This document shows, piece after piece, positions 37,469 to 47,148 of a DNA stretch of 64,000 bases. The translations under genes were made by a program, and so were the position numbers. Positions within the stretch are counted from its first letter, which is position 1. Every line of letters begins with the position of its first letter. This DNA is from Kitasatospora sp. NBC_00315. GTDB lineage: Bacteria; Actinomycetota; Actinomycetes; Streptomycetales; Streptomycetaceae. Location of the stretch: NCBI RefSeq assembly GCF_041435095.1, contig NZ_CP108025.1, forward strand, positions 6,138,001 through 6,202,000, written 5' to 3'. The notes below the pieces were generated by a model. It was not told the DNA's origin. It worked only from the letters and a program-made list of their open reading frames with translations, and made no database searches.

Positions 37469-38071
37469 GTGGCCCACATCGTCCTTTTCCACTCCGCCTA
37501 CGGCCTGCGCCCGGCCGTCCACGAGGCAGCCGACCGGCTGCGCTCCGCCGGGCACCGGGTGCACGTCCCCGACCTGTACGACGGCCGCACCTTCGACACC
37601 GTCGAGGACGGCATGGCGTACAAGGACGAGCTCACCACCGACGAACTCCTGCGCCGCGCCGTCACCGCCGTGGCGCCGCTGCTCACCTCGGCCAACGGCA
37701 CGACCGCGCCGCCGGACGGTCTGGTCTACGCCGGCCTCTCGCTCGGCGGCGCGCTCGCCCAGAACCTCGCCCTCGCCGACGAGCGGGCCAAGGGCCTGCT
37801 GCTCCTGCACGGGACCTCGGACATCCGCGAGGACGCGGCCACCACGGTCCCGGTCCAGCTGCACGTCGCCGAACCCGACCCGTTCGAGTCCGAGGACTGG
37901 CTGAACGCCTGGTACCTGCAGATGCGCAAGGCCGGCGCCGACGTCGAGGTCCACCGCTACCGGGGCGCCGGCCACCTCTTCACCGACCCCGAACTCCCGG
38001 ACTACGACGCCGAGGCCGCCGAGCAGACCTGGGCCGGCGCGCTCGCCTTCCTGGCCGAACTGGACGGCTGA
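37469..38071 (+). CDS. Dienelactone hydrolase family protein
   Basis: 200 residues, compact alpha/beta hydrolase. The nucleophile motif is YAGLSLGGALAQ, so serine rather than the cysteine of classical dienelactone hydrolases. RGAGHLFTDPELPDYD supplies the histidine, and a candidate Asp is in the AEPDPFES segment. GTG 37469 with AAGGAG 9 bases upstream. The gene is divergent from phoD. The substrate is unknown. Confidence 0.85.
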   Translation: MAHIVLFHSAYGLRPAVHEAADRLRSAGHRVHVPDLYDGRTFDTVEDGMAYKDELTTDELLRRAVTAVAPLLTSANGTTAPPDGLVYAGLSLGGALAQNLALADERAKGLLLLHGTSDIREDAATTVPVQLHVAEPDPFESEDWLNAWYLQMRKAGADVEVHRYRGAGHLFTDPELPDYDAEAAEQTWAGALAFLAELDG

Positions 38072-38117
38072 CCGACGCGGCGGCTCGCGCGCGGCTCGCT
38101 GCTCGCTGGGCGCGGCG

Positions 38118-38150
38118 GCCGGAGGGCCGGGACGGCCCGGGGCCTCCGGC
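38118..38150 (+). terminator. Hairpin after the dienelactone hydrolase gene
   Basis: GCCGGAGG (38118-38125) pairs with CCTCCGGC (38143-38150), with a smaller GGCC/GGCC stem inside. It lies 46 bp after the stop. Short TGTCA-rich direct repeats follow at about 38160-38220. Confidence 0.6.
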
Positions 38151-38314
38151 ACGCCGGTCATCGGCTGTCATCTGTCATCTGTCAGGCGTTATCGGCTATC
38201 GGTTATCTGTCAGTCGTCAGGCGGTCGGCGGACCGACTGGTCGAGTCGGCGCAGCCGCTCCGATGAGGGTCCGGCCCGGAGCCGGAGGGAGCGATGTACT
38301 CGGGTGCGGTGCGT

Positions 38315-38803
38315 TCAGAGGGTGCGGTGCATGATGTGGAGGCCGACGTAGCCCTTCGACGGGTGGCGGAAGCCCTCCGGCAGGGTGCCCAGGATCTCGA
38401 AGCCGAGAGAGCGGTACAGCTTCACCGCATGGACGTTCGTCTCCACGACGGCGTTGAACTGCATCGCCCGGAAGCCCGCCGTGCGGGCCCACTCCACCGT
38501 GTACGCGCAGAGCGCCCGTCCGACGCCGCGCCCGGAGTACGCCGGATCGACCATGTAGCCAGCGCTCGCGATGTGCGAGCCGTTGCCCAGGTGGTTGGTG
38601 TTCATCTTCGCCGTGCCCAGGACCGTACCGGCGTCGTCGACGGCGACGACCGTTCGGTGGGGGGCGCTCAGGAGCCACCAGTCGCGGCCGTCCTGCTCGC
38701 TCAGATCCGTCGGACAGGTGAAGGTCTCACCCGCTCTGACGATCGTCCGGAAGAAGGGCCAGACGGCGTGCCAGTCCTCGGTGTCGGCTTCCCTGATCAG
38801 CAT
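38315..38803 (-). CDS. GNAT family N-acetyltransferase
   Basis: 162 residues from ATG 38803 (MLIREADTEDW); an in-frame GTG at 38836 would add 11 residues. GNAT motif A is GYMVDPAYSGRGVGRALCAY, with NAVVETNVHAVKLYRSLGF as motif B. NTNHLGNGSHIASAG also fits the fold. The substrate is unknown. It is separated from the upstream lipoprotein gene by a terminator hairpin, so it needs its own promoter. Confidence 0.86.
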   Translation of the reverse strand: MLIREADTEDWHAVWPFFRTIVRAGETFTCPTDLSEQDGRDWWLLSAPHRTVVAVDDAGTVLGTAKMNTNHLGNGSHIASAGYMVDPAYSGRGVGRALCAYTVEWARTAGFRAMQFNAVVETNVHAVKLYRSLGFEILGTLPEGFRHPSKGYVGLHIMHRTL

Positions 38804-38861
38804 GTGGACAGGATGTCCGGGCGGCCGAGGGAGCACCAGCGCTTTTCGCCCCCGGACGAAA

Positions 38862-38892
38862 GGGGTGTCCCGCCCCCACAGCGGAACACCCC
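38862..38892 (-). terminator. Terminator of the two-component/secreted-protein gene group
   Basis: On the minus strand: GCGGAACACCCC-type arms, 12 bp with one mismatch (38862-38873 with 38881-38892), followed by TTT. It starts 4 bp after the lipoprotein stop. Confidence 0.8.
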
Positions 38893-38896
38893 CGGG

Positions 38897-39139
38897 TCAG
38901 TTGTCCTGGGTGGCGTTCGAGTCGGCCTGCGCGGCGGCGCTCTCGGCCGCGTCGACCTTCTGCTGCATGTCCTTCACCTGGGCGTCGTCCGGGGCGGCCG
39001 GCTGGGTGACGGCCGCCTGCCCGCCCGCGTCGCTCCCGCCCGCGCCGCTTCCGCCCGCGCCGTGGGGGCCGCAGCCGGTCAGCAGCAGGGCGGTGACGGC
39101 GGCCAGGGTCGCGAGGCCGGCGGCGGTGCGGCGGCTCAC
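38897..39139 (-). CDS. Small lipoprotein
   Basis: 80 residues from GTG 39139, which overlaps the upstream gene stop (GTGA). Signal sequence RRTAAGLATLAAVTALLLTGC ends in the lipobox LTGC, so LspA processing and membrane anchoring are expected. The mature part is Gly/Ala/Ser-rich, then a short helical segment (VKDMQQKVDAAESAAAQAD). No known domain. It is coupled to the secreted-protein gene and lies downstream of a two-component system. Confidence 0.75.
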   Translation of the reverse strand: MSRRTAAGLATLAAVTALLLTGCGPHGAGGSGAGGSDAGGQAAVTQPAAPDDAQVKDMQQKVDAAESAAAQADSNATQDN

Positions 39140-39540
39140 TTGGCCGCCGCCGTGCCGAGGCCCTGCGCGGCGCACCAGGTGGTGACCGCCGCGAGGTCGG
39201 TCTGCCGGGTCTGGAGCGTGGGCAGCAGGCTCTTGCGGAAGGTCAGGCGGTCGTTCAGGTAGGTGTGGATCTCGGTGTGGCCGGCGGCCTGGGCCTCGTC
39301 CACCCGCTTCTGCAGGCGGGCCACCGAGCCGGTGACGGTGGCGTCGCCGTTCAGCCGGGCCAGGGCGGTGGTGACGCGCTGATCGATCTTCGGCAGGCGG
39401 TTGCAGACGGATTTGGCGCCGTCGCCCTTCGGGGCGACCGGGGCCTTGGTGCCGGCCGCCTGAGCGGGGGCGCCCGCGAGGAGGGCGGCGGCTACGGCGA
39501 GGGCGCCGACGGCGGCGGCCTTCCTACGGTTCGGGAGCAT
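39136..39540 (-). CDS. Small secreted alpha-helical protein
   Basis: 134 residues with a Sec signal (RRKAAAVGALAVAAALLAGA, cleavage likely after AQA). The mature part has two cysteines (SVCNRLP near the start, TTWCAAQ near the end) that could form a disulphide, and helical segments (SVARLQKRVDEAQAAGH, DRLTFRKSLLPTL). AAGGAG ribosome-binding site. It resembles short secreted proteins often found beside actinobacterial two-component systems. Function unknown. Confidence 0.75.
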   Translation of the reverse strand: MLPNRRKAAAVGALAVAAALLAGAPAQAAGTKAPVAPKGDGAKSVCNRLPKIDQRVTTALARLNGDATVTGSVARLQKRVDEAQAAGHTEIHTYLNDRLTFRKSLLPTLQTRQTDLAAVTTWCAAQGLGTAAAK

Positions 39541-39642
39541 CGCTGGGTCTCCTTCGTGGCAGGTGCGCCGGGCCCGTGGGCGGGTCCGGCTGTGCTGGAA
39601 GGTAGCGGGGCTTCTTGTGGATTCCTTGTGAGTGGATTCCTT

Positions 39643-39705
39643 GCTCGGGCGGCTCGGGCGGCTCGGGCGGCTCGGGCGGCTCGGGCGGCTCGGGCGGCTC
39701 GGGCG
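39643..39705. repeat. Seven perfect 9-bp tandem repeats after the sensor kinase gene
   Basis: Unit gctcgggcg repeated seven times without change, ending 1 bp before the kinase stop codon. Just beyond, gtggattccttg is duplicated at 39617 and 39632. Non-coding, between the kinase and the secreted-protein gene. Confidence 0.93.
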
Positions 39706-39706
39706 G

Positions 39707-41145
39707 TCAGGAGTGTCCCGAGATCCAGTCCCGGCGGACGGGCAGCTCGACGGTCGGTGCGTCCGTCCGCAGCAGCGGCAGCCGCACCTCGAAGCGGGTG
39801 CCCGCGCCGCCGGGCGCCGCTCCGGCCGTGACGCTGCCCCGGTGCAGCGCGGCCTGCTGGGCGACCAGGGTCAGACCGAGCCCCGACCCCGGGCTGTCCG
39901 GGCGGCGGTGGAAGCGATGGAAGATCGCCTGGCGCTCCGGTGCGGGGATGCCGGGCCCCGCGTCGTCCACGGTCAGGACGGCCACCCCGCTCTCCGCCCG
40001 CAGGCCGACCGCGATCGTGGCCGGCTCGCCGGGGCGGTGCCCGTGCACCACCGCGTTGGTGAGCAGGTTGGCGAGCAGGATCCGCAGCCCGCCCTCCCAG
40101 CCGAAGACCCGCAGCTCGGTCAGCCCTCCACTCGTGACCGTCGCCTCGGGGTGACGGCGGCGGGCCTCCCCGGCGGCGGCGTCCACCAGTTCGGCGAGGT
40201 CGAGCGGGCCGAACGCCGACACCTCCACCAGATCGCCCTGGGCCAGTGTCCGCAGGGCGGTGAGCAGTTCCTGCAGCCGGGCGTGATCCTCCCGGAGGTC
40301 GCGGACGACCTCCGCCCGCTCCTCGGCGGGCAGGTCGGGGTGGGCGGCCAGGACGTCCAGATCGGTCCGCATGCTCATCAGCGGGGTGCGCAGTTCGTGC
40401 GAGGCGGCCGAGGAGAAGGAGCGGGCGCTGTCCAGCGCCTGCGCCGTCCGTCCGGCCTGTTCGTCGTAGCGCGAGAGCAACAGGGCTATCGCCGTGGTGA
40501 GTTCGTCCACCTCGGCGATCCTGCTGGGTTCGGGGGCGAAGGCGGCGGCCCCGGCACGCGGGTCCAACTCGGCGGCCCGCCTGCTGAGTCGGCGCAGTGA
40601 TCCGGTGGCCCGGTGTGCCAGCCCGAGGGCCAAGAGTCCCGAGACGGGTGCGGCGAGCAGGGCCACCAGCAGCACCCGGCGCCGTACGGCGGTGAGTTGG
40701 GGGCCGTCGGCCACCGCCGGGGCGAACAGCTGGAGGGTGCCGGGCGCGTTGCCGTCCACCGCCACGGTCAGCACCCGCCAGGCCCGGCCCCGCTCGCGGA
40801 CGGTCGCCGGGCCACCGGTCGTGCGGGCCGTCCGGGCCGGGTCGGTGGGCTGGGGGCCGCCCGTCAGTACGACCGTGCCGTCGGTGGCCGTCACCCGGAC
40901 ACCCGAGTCGAGGGTGTCGCCGAGCACCTTGCGGCTCTGGTTCTGCTCGGCCTTGGGCCGTCCGCCGTGGTCCGCGGTCAGCAGCGCCCGGATGTCCGGG
41001 GCGATCGCCGCCGCCCGGTCGGCCAGTTGGGTGTCCTGCTGGGCGTGCAGATCCCGGCCGACCAGGCCGAGCAGCAGCGCGCCCGCGCCCAGCACCAGCA
41101 GCGGCACGACGACGGTGACGGACAGGGCTATCCGGGTGGAGAGTT

Positions 41146-41149
<4 letters not shown>
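39707..41149 (-). CDS. Sensor histidine kinase
   Basis: 480 residues. TM1 (LSVTVVVPLLVLGAGALLLG), an extracytoplasmic sensor of about 120 residues, TM2 (LLVALLAAPVSGLLALGLA), a HAMP-like linker, the HisKA phospho-acceptor SHELRTPL (H251), and a HATPase_c domain with NLLTNAVVHG, DDAGPGIPAPER and GSGLGLTLVAQQAALH. GTG start overlapping the response-regulator stop (GTGA). The pair resembles MprAB/CseBC-like envelope sensors, but the signal is unknown. The secreted protein and lipoprotein downstream may be its targets or accessory sensors (inference). Confidence 0.92.
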
Positions 41150-41844
<695 letters not shown>

Positions 41845-42001
41845 GGGCGTCTCCCTCCGTCACGCGAAAGAGGGCCACCGTCTCATGCGCCTCCGACGCG
41901 CGGCCCGTGGGGGTCGGCGCCGGCCGCGGGACCGGGTGTCGCGGCGGCCTCACCCGCCTGCCGGACGCGAGCGTCGCCTCCTGGCCCGGCCAGGCGGCCG
42001 G

Positions 42002-42922
42002 TCACCGACGGTTCCGGGCCGCCGTCCCCGGTGCCACCGTCGCCGGTGCTGCCGTCGCCGGTGCTGCCGTCGCCGGTGCTGGCTGCCCCGGTGCCGCCGT
42101 CGCCGGGGCGAACGGCGCGGGGGCTCGCCGTGCCGTTCGGGCCGCCCGCAGCCGGCCTGCCACCAGTTGCAGGGCGAGCGCGCAGGCGACGGCGATGCCG
42201 AAGGCGGGGCCGCCGCCCAGGGGTTCGGTCAGCTCGGCCACCAGGAAGCAGAAGACGGCGAAGCCCAGGAGGCCGCGCAGCACGCCGCGCAACGTCGCCT
42301 CCGCGACCGAGGCGCCGCCCTGGGCGAGCGCGAAGGTCGCGACCACGCTGGTGCCGATGGGGAACGGCGCGAGTACGCCCGTCAGGTCGGGACCGAGGTG
42401 CGAGGCGGCCGTGGTCAGGACGGTGACCAGCAGGGCCGTCGCGGCGGCCCGCGCCGGGAGGTCCCACCGCGGTGGCCGCGGTGTCGCCGTCACCTCACCC
42501 CCCGGAGTGGTTCGGCCCAGTGCCCGGGCGCCGCAGGCGGTCGCGGCCAGCGACAGGCACAGGGCGAGGAGGGGCGGCACGGAGAGCAGCGACAACGCGG
42601 GGTCCGCGACCAGACAGAGCGACCAGGCCAGTACCAGGGTGACCGACCAGTGCCCGGTCCGCACCGTCCGGGACAGCAGGGCGAAGACGACGACGAACAG
42701 TGCCAGCGAGACCAGGCCCAGCAGCGAGGCCCCGGCGGCTCGTGCGGCGAACCCCGGGCCGTGTTCCAGACAGGTGATGAACAGGATCGGCCCGGCCACG
42801 ATCGGGAGCGCCACCAGGGTGCCCGTCAGGGCCGGTCCCCAGCGACGTCCGGCGAGGGAGGAGGCCACCACGAGCCCGGGCGCGAGGAGCAGCTTAAGGA
42901 TCAACATCGACACTGGCGTCAT
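42002..42922 (-). CDS. Polytopic membrane protein of unknown function
   Basis: 306 residues with about eight to nine membrane segments (e.g. GTLVALPIVAGPILFITCL, SLLGLVSLALFVVVFALL, LLGFAVFCFLVAEL) and a C-terminal Pro/Ala/Thr repeat tail. No domain name is recalled with confidence; similar proteins are annotated only as integral membrane proteins in streptomycetes. It is preceded on the minus strand by another membrane protein gene. Confidence 0.7.
   Translation of the reverse strand: MTPVSMLILKLLLAPGLVVASSLAGRRWGPALTGTLVALPIVAGPILFITCLEHGPGFAARAAGASLLGLVSLALFVVVFALLSRTVRTGHWSVTLVLAWSLCLVADPALSLLSVPPLLALCLSLAATACGARALGRTTPGGEVTATPRPPRWDLPARAAATALLVTVLTTAASHLGPDLTGVLAPFPIGTSVVATFALAQGGASVAEATLRGVLRGLLGFAVFCFLVAELTEPLGGGPAFGIAVACALALQLVAGRLRAARTARRAPAPFAPATAAPGQPAPATAAPATAAPATVAPGTAARNRR
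42036..42080 (-). repeat. 15-bp coding tandem repeats in the membrane-protein tail
   Basis: gccgtcgccggtgct occurs three times (42036 with one mismatch, 42051, 42066), encoding the Pro-Ala-Thr-Ala-Ala blocks at the C-terminus of the minus-strand membrane protein. Confidence 0.85.
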
Positions 42923-42979
42923 CCTGACGCATCCGCCCGGCGGACCGGTCCGCCCTGGTGGGCGGCCCGGCGCGGTGGT

Positions 42980-43783
42980 TCAGGACGGACGCTGATCCCC
43001 GGGCGGGGTGGCCGGGAACACCGGGGGGAACGGCGGCGGGCCCGGCTGCGCGGGCGGGGGAGTGGCGGCCTGCGGCGCGGGCTGGTGCGGCGCTTGGGGT
43101 GCCTGCGGCGCGGGCTGGTGCGGCGCTTGGGGTGCCTGCGGCGCGGGCTGGAACGCTGTCGGCCCGGAGTGGGCTGCCGGCTGGAACGGTCCGGGCTGGA
43201 ACGGCGTCGGCCCGGACTGCGGCGGCACCCCGGTCGGCACCGGCCCGTAGGAGGTGTACGGGTTGAACACCGGAGCGGGGGGCGTCGTGGTGCGGGTGGC
43301 GGCGACGATGACGGCCACCAGGACGGCGGCGAGAACCGCGAAGACGTGCAGCAGGTTGAAGGTCAGATAGGTGCCGTTGTACGCGAAGCCCCCGCCGGCG
43401 TCCGAGCCGCTGAGCTGGTTGATCAGTGACGCCGCGGTGGAGTAGGCGTCCACCGCGAGCAGGACCACCGCCGCGGGCCGGACCCACCGGCCGCCGCTGA
43501 AGGCGCCGACGGCGATGGCCAGCAGGGCGAGCGACAGTGCTGTGTCGTACCCGAAGAAGCCGCTCGGGCCGGGGATGACGTGGGCGTAGCTGAAGCCCAG
43601 CGCGACCGGGACGTAGCCCAGGCCCTCCTGGCTGATGTCGTAGGCGAGGGTGCCCAGTTCGCCGAACAGCAGCAGGAGCGCCAGGATTCCGATGCCGACC
43701 AGCCCGCCGCCGCCGGGGCCTCGGTTGACGGGTGCCACCGGCGGGTAGCCGCCGACGGCGGGGCGGTACGGGTCGTAGGTCAT
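42980..43783 (-). CDS. Four-helix membrane protein with a proline-rich repeat tail
   Basis: 267 residues from ATG 43783, chosen for its GGGGGA ribosome-binding site. A Pro/Gly-rich N-terminus (TYDPYRPAVGGYPPVAPV) is followed by four membrane segments (about 28-160) and a C-terminal tail of about 90 residues dominated by Gln/Pro/Ala repeats (PQAPQAPHQPA). Function unknown; the architecture is common among streptomycete envelope proteins. Confidence 0.72.
   Translation of the reverse strand: MTYDPYRPAVGGYPPVAPVNRGPGGGGLVGIGILALLLLFGELGTLAYDISQEGLGYVPVALGFSYAHVIPGPSGFFGYDTALSLALLAIAVGAFSGGRWVRPAAVVLLAVDAYSTAASLINQLSGSDAGGGFAYNGTYLTFNLLHVFAVLAAVLVAVIVAATRTTTPPAPVFNPYTSYGPVPTGVPPQSGPTPFQPGPFQPAAHSGPTAFQPAPQAPQAPHQPAPQAPQAPHQPAPQAATPPPAQPGPPPFPPVFPATPPGDQRPS
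43074..43151 (-). repeat. 33-bp coding tandem repeats
   Basis: Two perfect 33-bp units (43074-43106 and 43107-43139) and a 12-bp partial third unit, encoding 11-residue PAPQAPQAPHQ blocks in the membrane-protein tail. Confidence 0.9.
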
Positions 43784-43922
43784 GAAGTCCCCCAGGTGGT
43801 GCGGTGATTCACAGGTCCGCACGAGGCTAGCGCGCGGGATGCCCGGGCGGAACACGGTCGGGTGAGCGCGTCCACCTGCGGGGGCGCCGTCCGCGCCGCG
43901 GCCGCCCCCGCGCAACCGGGGG

Positions 43923-45260
43923 CTAGAGCCCCGGGATCCGGCCGTTGCGGAACAGGTCGACGAAGATCTGGTGGTCCTGGCGGGCCCGGGCTCCGTAGGC
44001 GTGGGCGAAGGCGACCAGCATGTCGGCGAAGCCGGCCGCGTCCTCGCCGATCGCCGCGTCGATGGCGTGCTCGGTGGAGAACGGCACCAGGGTGTGGCCG
44101 CTGGAGGATTCGTCGGCGGCCGCGTGCATGCCCGCGGTGGCCCGGCCGAGGTGGTCGATCACCGAGCGGAGGTCGGCGGGCTCGTTGAGGTCCGTCCAGT
44201 CCAGGTCGGTGGTGTAGGGGGAGACCTCGGCGACCAGCTGTCCCTGGCCACGCAGGGTGGCGTGGCCGAGCCAGGGGTCGCTGTGGGCCTGGAGGGCGCG
44301 CTGGGAGATGACGGTGCGGTGGCCCTCGTGCTCGAAGTAGCCGCGGATCGCCGGATCGGTGACGTGCCGGGAGACGGCAGGGGTCTGGCCCTGCTTCATG
44401 TAGATGACGACGTCGTTCTCCAGGGCGTCGGTCCGGCCCTCCAGCAGCAGGTTGTACGAGGGCAGACCGGCGCTGCCGATGCCGATGCCCCGCCGCCCGA
44501 CCACGTTTTTGACGCGCAGGGCGTCGGGCCGGGTGCGGCTGGCGGGCGGCAGGGTGGCGAGGTACGCCTCGAACGCCTCCAGCACCTCGGCCCGGGTGGC
44601 CTCGTCCAGGTCGATCGCCCCGCCGCCCTTGCGGAAGCGGCGGTCGTAGCCGTCGACGACGGTCTCGCTGTCGAGCAGGGAGACGCGGGTCTGCAGGCGG
44701 GCCCGGCGCAGGGTCTCCAGGATCGGGCCGGTGGCCGTGTCCAGGGTGAACGCGGTGCTCTCGCCGTCACGGACGAGGACGGAGATCTCCTCCCGGTAGG
44801 CGGCGGCGAAGGCCCGCACCAGTTCGGTGATCGTCTCGTCCGAGAGCGCCTTGGCGTATCCGATCAGGGCGAGGCTGGCGGCGAGCCGCTGGACGTCCCA
44901 GGTGAAGGCGCCGACGTACGCCTCGTCGAAGTCGTTCACGTTGAAGACCAGCCGGCCTTCGGCGTTGAGGTAGGTGCCGAAGTTCTCCGCGTGCAGGTCG
45001 CCGTGGATCCAGACCCTGCTGGTGTGCTCGTCCAGGAACCCGGCGCCGTAGGCGTCGTAGGGGGCGGTGGTGAGGTCGGCGTAGTAGAGGCCGGCGGTCC
45101 CGCGGTAGAACGCGAAGGCGGAGGCGGCCATCTTGCGGAACTTGACCCGGAACGCCGCCGGATCCTGGGCGAGCAGCTCGCCGAAGGCGGTGTCGAAGAC
45201 GCGCAGAATCGCCTCGGCGCGTTCGGGTTCGCGGTGGGCGGCGGTGAGCTGGTCGGGCAT
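43923..45260 (-). CDS. DUF2252 kinase-like protein
   Basis: 445 residues, soluble. DUF2252 proteins share a phosphotransferase-like catalytic core: WIHGDLHAENFGTYL (catalytic-loop-like HGDLHxxN) and VFNVNDFDEAYVGAF (DFD metal-binding-like). Other conserved parts are RVKNVVGRRGIGIGSAGLP and DVVIYMKQGQTPAVS. The substrate is not known to me. ATG with AAGGAAC ribosome-binding site. It is divergent from the MFS gene at 45760. Confidence 0.87.
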   Translation of the reverse strand: MPDQLTAAHREPERAEAILRVFDTAFGELLAQDPAAFRVKFRKMAASAFAFYRGTAGLYYADLTTAPYDAYGAGFLDEHTSRVWIHGDLHAENFGTYLNAEGRLVFNVNDFDEAYVGAFTWDVQRLAASLALIGYAKALSDETITELVRAFAAAYREEISVLVRDGESTAFTLDTATGPILETLRRARLQTRVSLLDSETVVDGYDRRFRKGGGAIDLDEATRAEVLEAFEAYLATLPPASRTRPDALRVKNVVGRRGIGIGSAGLPSYNLLLEGRTDALENDVVIYMKQGQTPAVSRHVTDPAIRGYFEHEGHRTVISQRALQAHSDPWLGHATLRGQGQLVAEVSPYTTDLDWTDLNEPADLRSVIDHLGRATAGMHAAADESSSGHTLVPFSTEHAIDAAIGEDAAGFADMLVAFAHAYGARARQDHQIFVDLFRNGRIPGL

Positions 45261-45759
45261 CGGTGTTCCTTCTGTGGCGCTCGGCGGATCCGGTGGCGAG
45301 TCCGCACCCTACTGCGGGTGACCGGAGGGCGGCGATTCGCCGCTCACGGGGCCGCTCCGGGTCCGCCGGGGCGGGACGGCTGCGGCTGGATCGACCCGCG
45401 CGCCCGGGCGAGGCGATCTCTCCGACGTCGGATGCCTTCGACTTCCCGGGCGCCCGGTCCACCCGATCCCGCCCCGCGCCCGTTCCGCCGGTGCCGCCGT
45501 CCGGCCGGTGCCGATCGTGCCGCTGCCGCCGTCCTCGCAGGTGCCGCCGTCCCGCCGCTGCCGCCGTTCTTCGAAGCGATGACCGGTCCACCCGGGAGCG
45601 AGCCCTCGGTCGGGGAGCTCCGTCGGCATGATCGGCCATCCCGACGGTCGCCGAAAAACTCTCGATGTCAAGTATCTTGACGTCGAGATTGATTGTCGGG
45701 CAAGCTGCTCCCGAGTCTCTTGATGTCGAGACACTTTCCGTACGGATCGGAGGCCGGCG
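45261..45759. other. Divergent intergenic region DUF2252/MFS
   Basis: 499 bp without a supported gene. The left part is GC-rich simple sequence with many gccgccg runs; the right 100 bp is AT-richer and holds three related 12-bp operator-like motifs before the MFS ribosome-binding site. Short open frames here have no recognisable products. Confidence 0.65.
45661..45730. promoter_or_regulatory. Three MarR-like operator motifs before the MFS gene
   Basis: CTCGATGTCAAG (45661-45672), CTTGACGTCGAG (45676-45687) and CTTGATGTCGAG (45719-45730) are variants of a 12-bp near-palindrome. The first two are inverted copies separated by TAT, forming a 27-bp dyad. This layout is typical of MarR-family repressors controlling efflux genes. 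No such regulator is adjacent. Confidence 0.65.
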
Positions 45760-47145
45760 ATGCCACGCGGCGCAGTGAACCCCCGGGCCCGCCGGGGCGA
45801 ACCCGGCCTGTTGGCACAGTTGCGGCGGCCACCGGGCGGCCGTGACGCGCGGATCATGCTGCTCGCCCAACTGATGGACAGGACCGGCTCGGGCGTCTGG
45901 GGCGCCTCGGCGGTCCTGTACTTCACCTTCGTGGCCGGACTGGACGCCCGGCAGTTGGGCCTGTTGCTCGGCGCGGCCGGCGTCGCGGGCATCGCCGGCT
46001 CGCCGCTGGCCGGTCGGCTGGCCGACCGCTTCCCGGTGCGCCCGCTGCTGATCGGCTGTCACCTGCTGCGCCTCGGGACCCTCTGCCTGCTGCTGGTCTG
46101 CACCGGCCTCCACCTGCTGCTCCCCGTGGTCGCGGTCACCCACCTCGGCGACCGGGCGGCCAAGACCCTGGAGATGCTGTTCGCCACGCGGGTCGCGGGT
46201 GAGCGCCGCTCCACCTACCAGGCGCTGTCGCGCAGTGCGGCGAACGCCGGCTACGCGCTCGGCGCCGGGATCGCCGCGATCGGACTCGCGGTGGGGACGG
46301 CCGCCGCCTACCGATCCCTGATCCTGGCCGACGCACTGTCGTTCCTGGTGGCCGCCGCGCTGGTGTGGCGCACCGGCGAGCCACGCGGCGGCGGTTCGGT
46401 GGTGGCGCGCTACGGCGGCCCCGACGCGGCGAGTGACCCGGTGGGTGGCGGGGTCGGCGATTCGGCGGGCCGGCCGGCCGAATCGCCGACCCGGAGCCCG
46501 TGGCGGGATCGCGGCTACCTGCTGTTCGTCCTGCTGGACGTCCCGATGAACCTGGACGACTCGATTCTGGGCGTCGGGCTGCCCCTGTGGCTGGTGAGTC
46601 GCACGGCGGCGCCGCACGCCGTCGTCCCGGTGTTCCTGGTGATCAACACCGTGCTGGTGGTCGTGCTCCAGGTCCGGGTGTCGGCCAGGGTCACCGAGCC
46701 GCGCCAGGCCGCCGGAGCGGTGCTGCTGTACGGGCTGACGATGTTCGCGTCCTGCATCGTGCTGGCCACCGCCACCGGCGGCGGGCCCTGGGCCGCCGCG
46801 GCCGCCATGCTCGCCGCGGCGGTGCTGGTGACCGCGGCGGAGCTGATGCGTTCGGTGAGCTCCTGGGAGCTGGCGGTCTCGCTGGCGCCCCGGCGGGCGC
46901 GGGCTTCCTACCTGGGGGTGGCCGGAATGTCCCAGTCGGTGCAGAAGTCCGCCGGACCGCTGCTGCTGACCGGCGCGGTGCTGACCGCCGGCCCGGCGGG
47001 CTGGCTCGTGCTCGGCGCGGCGGTGGCGGCGCTTTCCGTCGTGCAGCGACGGGCTTGCCTGCGGCGGTTGGAGGCCGTGCTCCCGCCGTCCCCCGCCGAC
47101 CGGCCGCCGGTCGCCCAGCCGGCCGGCGGCCGGATCACGCCCTGA
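45760..47145 (+). CDS. MFS transporter
   Basis: 461 residues with about twelve membrane segments, a hydrophilic central loop (about 210-245) and MFS loop signatures (GRLADRFPVRPLL after segment 2). The TETA/antibiotic-efflux-like fold suggests export; the substrate is unknown. ATG 45760 with GGAGG 4-5 bases upstream. The operator motifs 30-100 bp upstream imply repression relieved by a ligand (inference). Confidence 0.86.
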   Translation: MPRGAVNPRARRGEPGLLAQLRRPPGGRDARIMLLAQLMDRTGSGVWGASAVLYFTFVAGLDARQLGLLLGAAGVAGIAGSPLAGRLADRFPVRPLLIGCHLLRLGTLCLLLVCTGLHLLLPVVAVTHLGDRAAKTLEMLFATRVAGERRSTYQALSRSAANAGYALGAGIAAIGLAVGTAAAYRSLILADALSFLVAAALVWRTGEPRGGGSVVARYGGPDAASDPVGGGVGDSAGRPAESPTRSPWRDRGYLLFVLLDVPMNLDDSILGVGLPLWLVSRTAAPHAVVPVFLVINTVLVVVLQVRVSARVTEPRQAAGAVLLYGLTMFASCIVLATATGGGPWAAAAAMLAAAVLVTAAELMRSVSSWELAVSLAPRRARASYLGVAGMSQSVQKSAGPLLLTGAVLTAGPAGWLVLGAAVAALSVVQRRACLRRLEAVLPPSPADRPPVAQPAGGRITP

Positions 47146-47148
47146 ACC

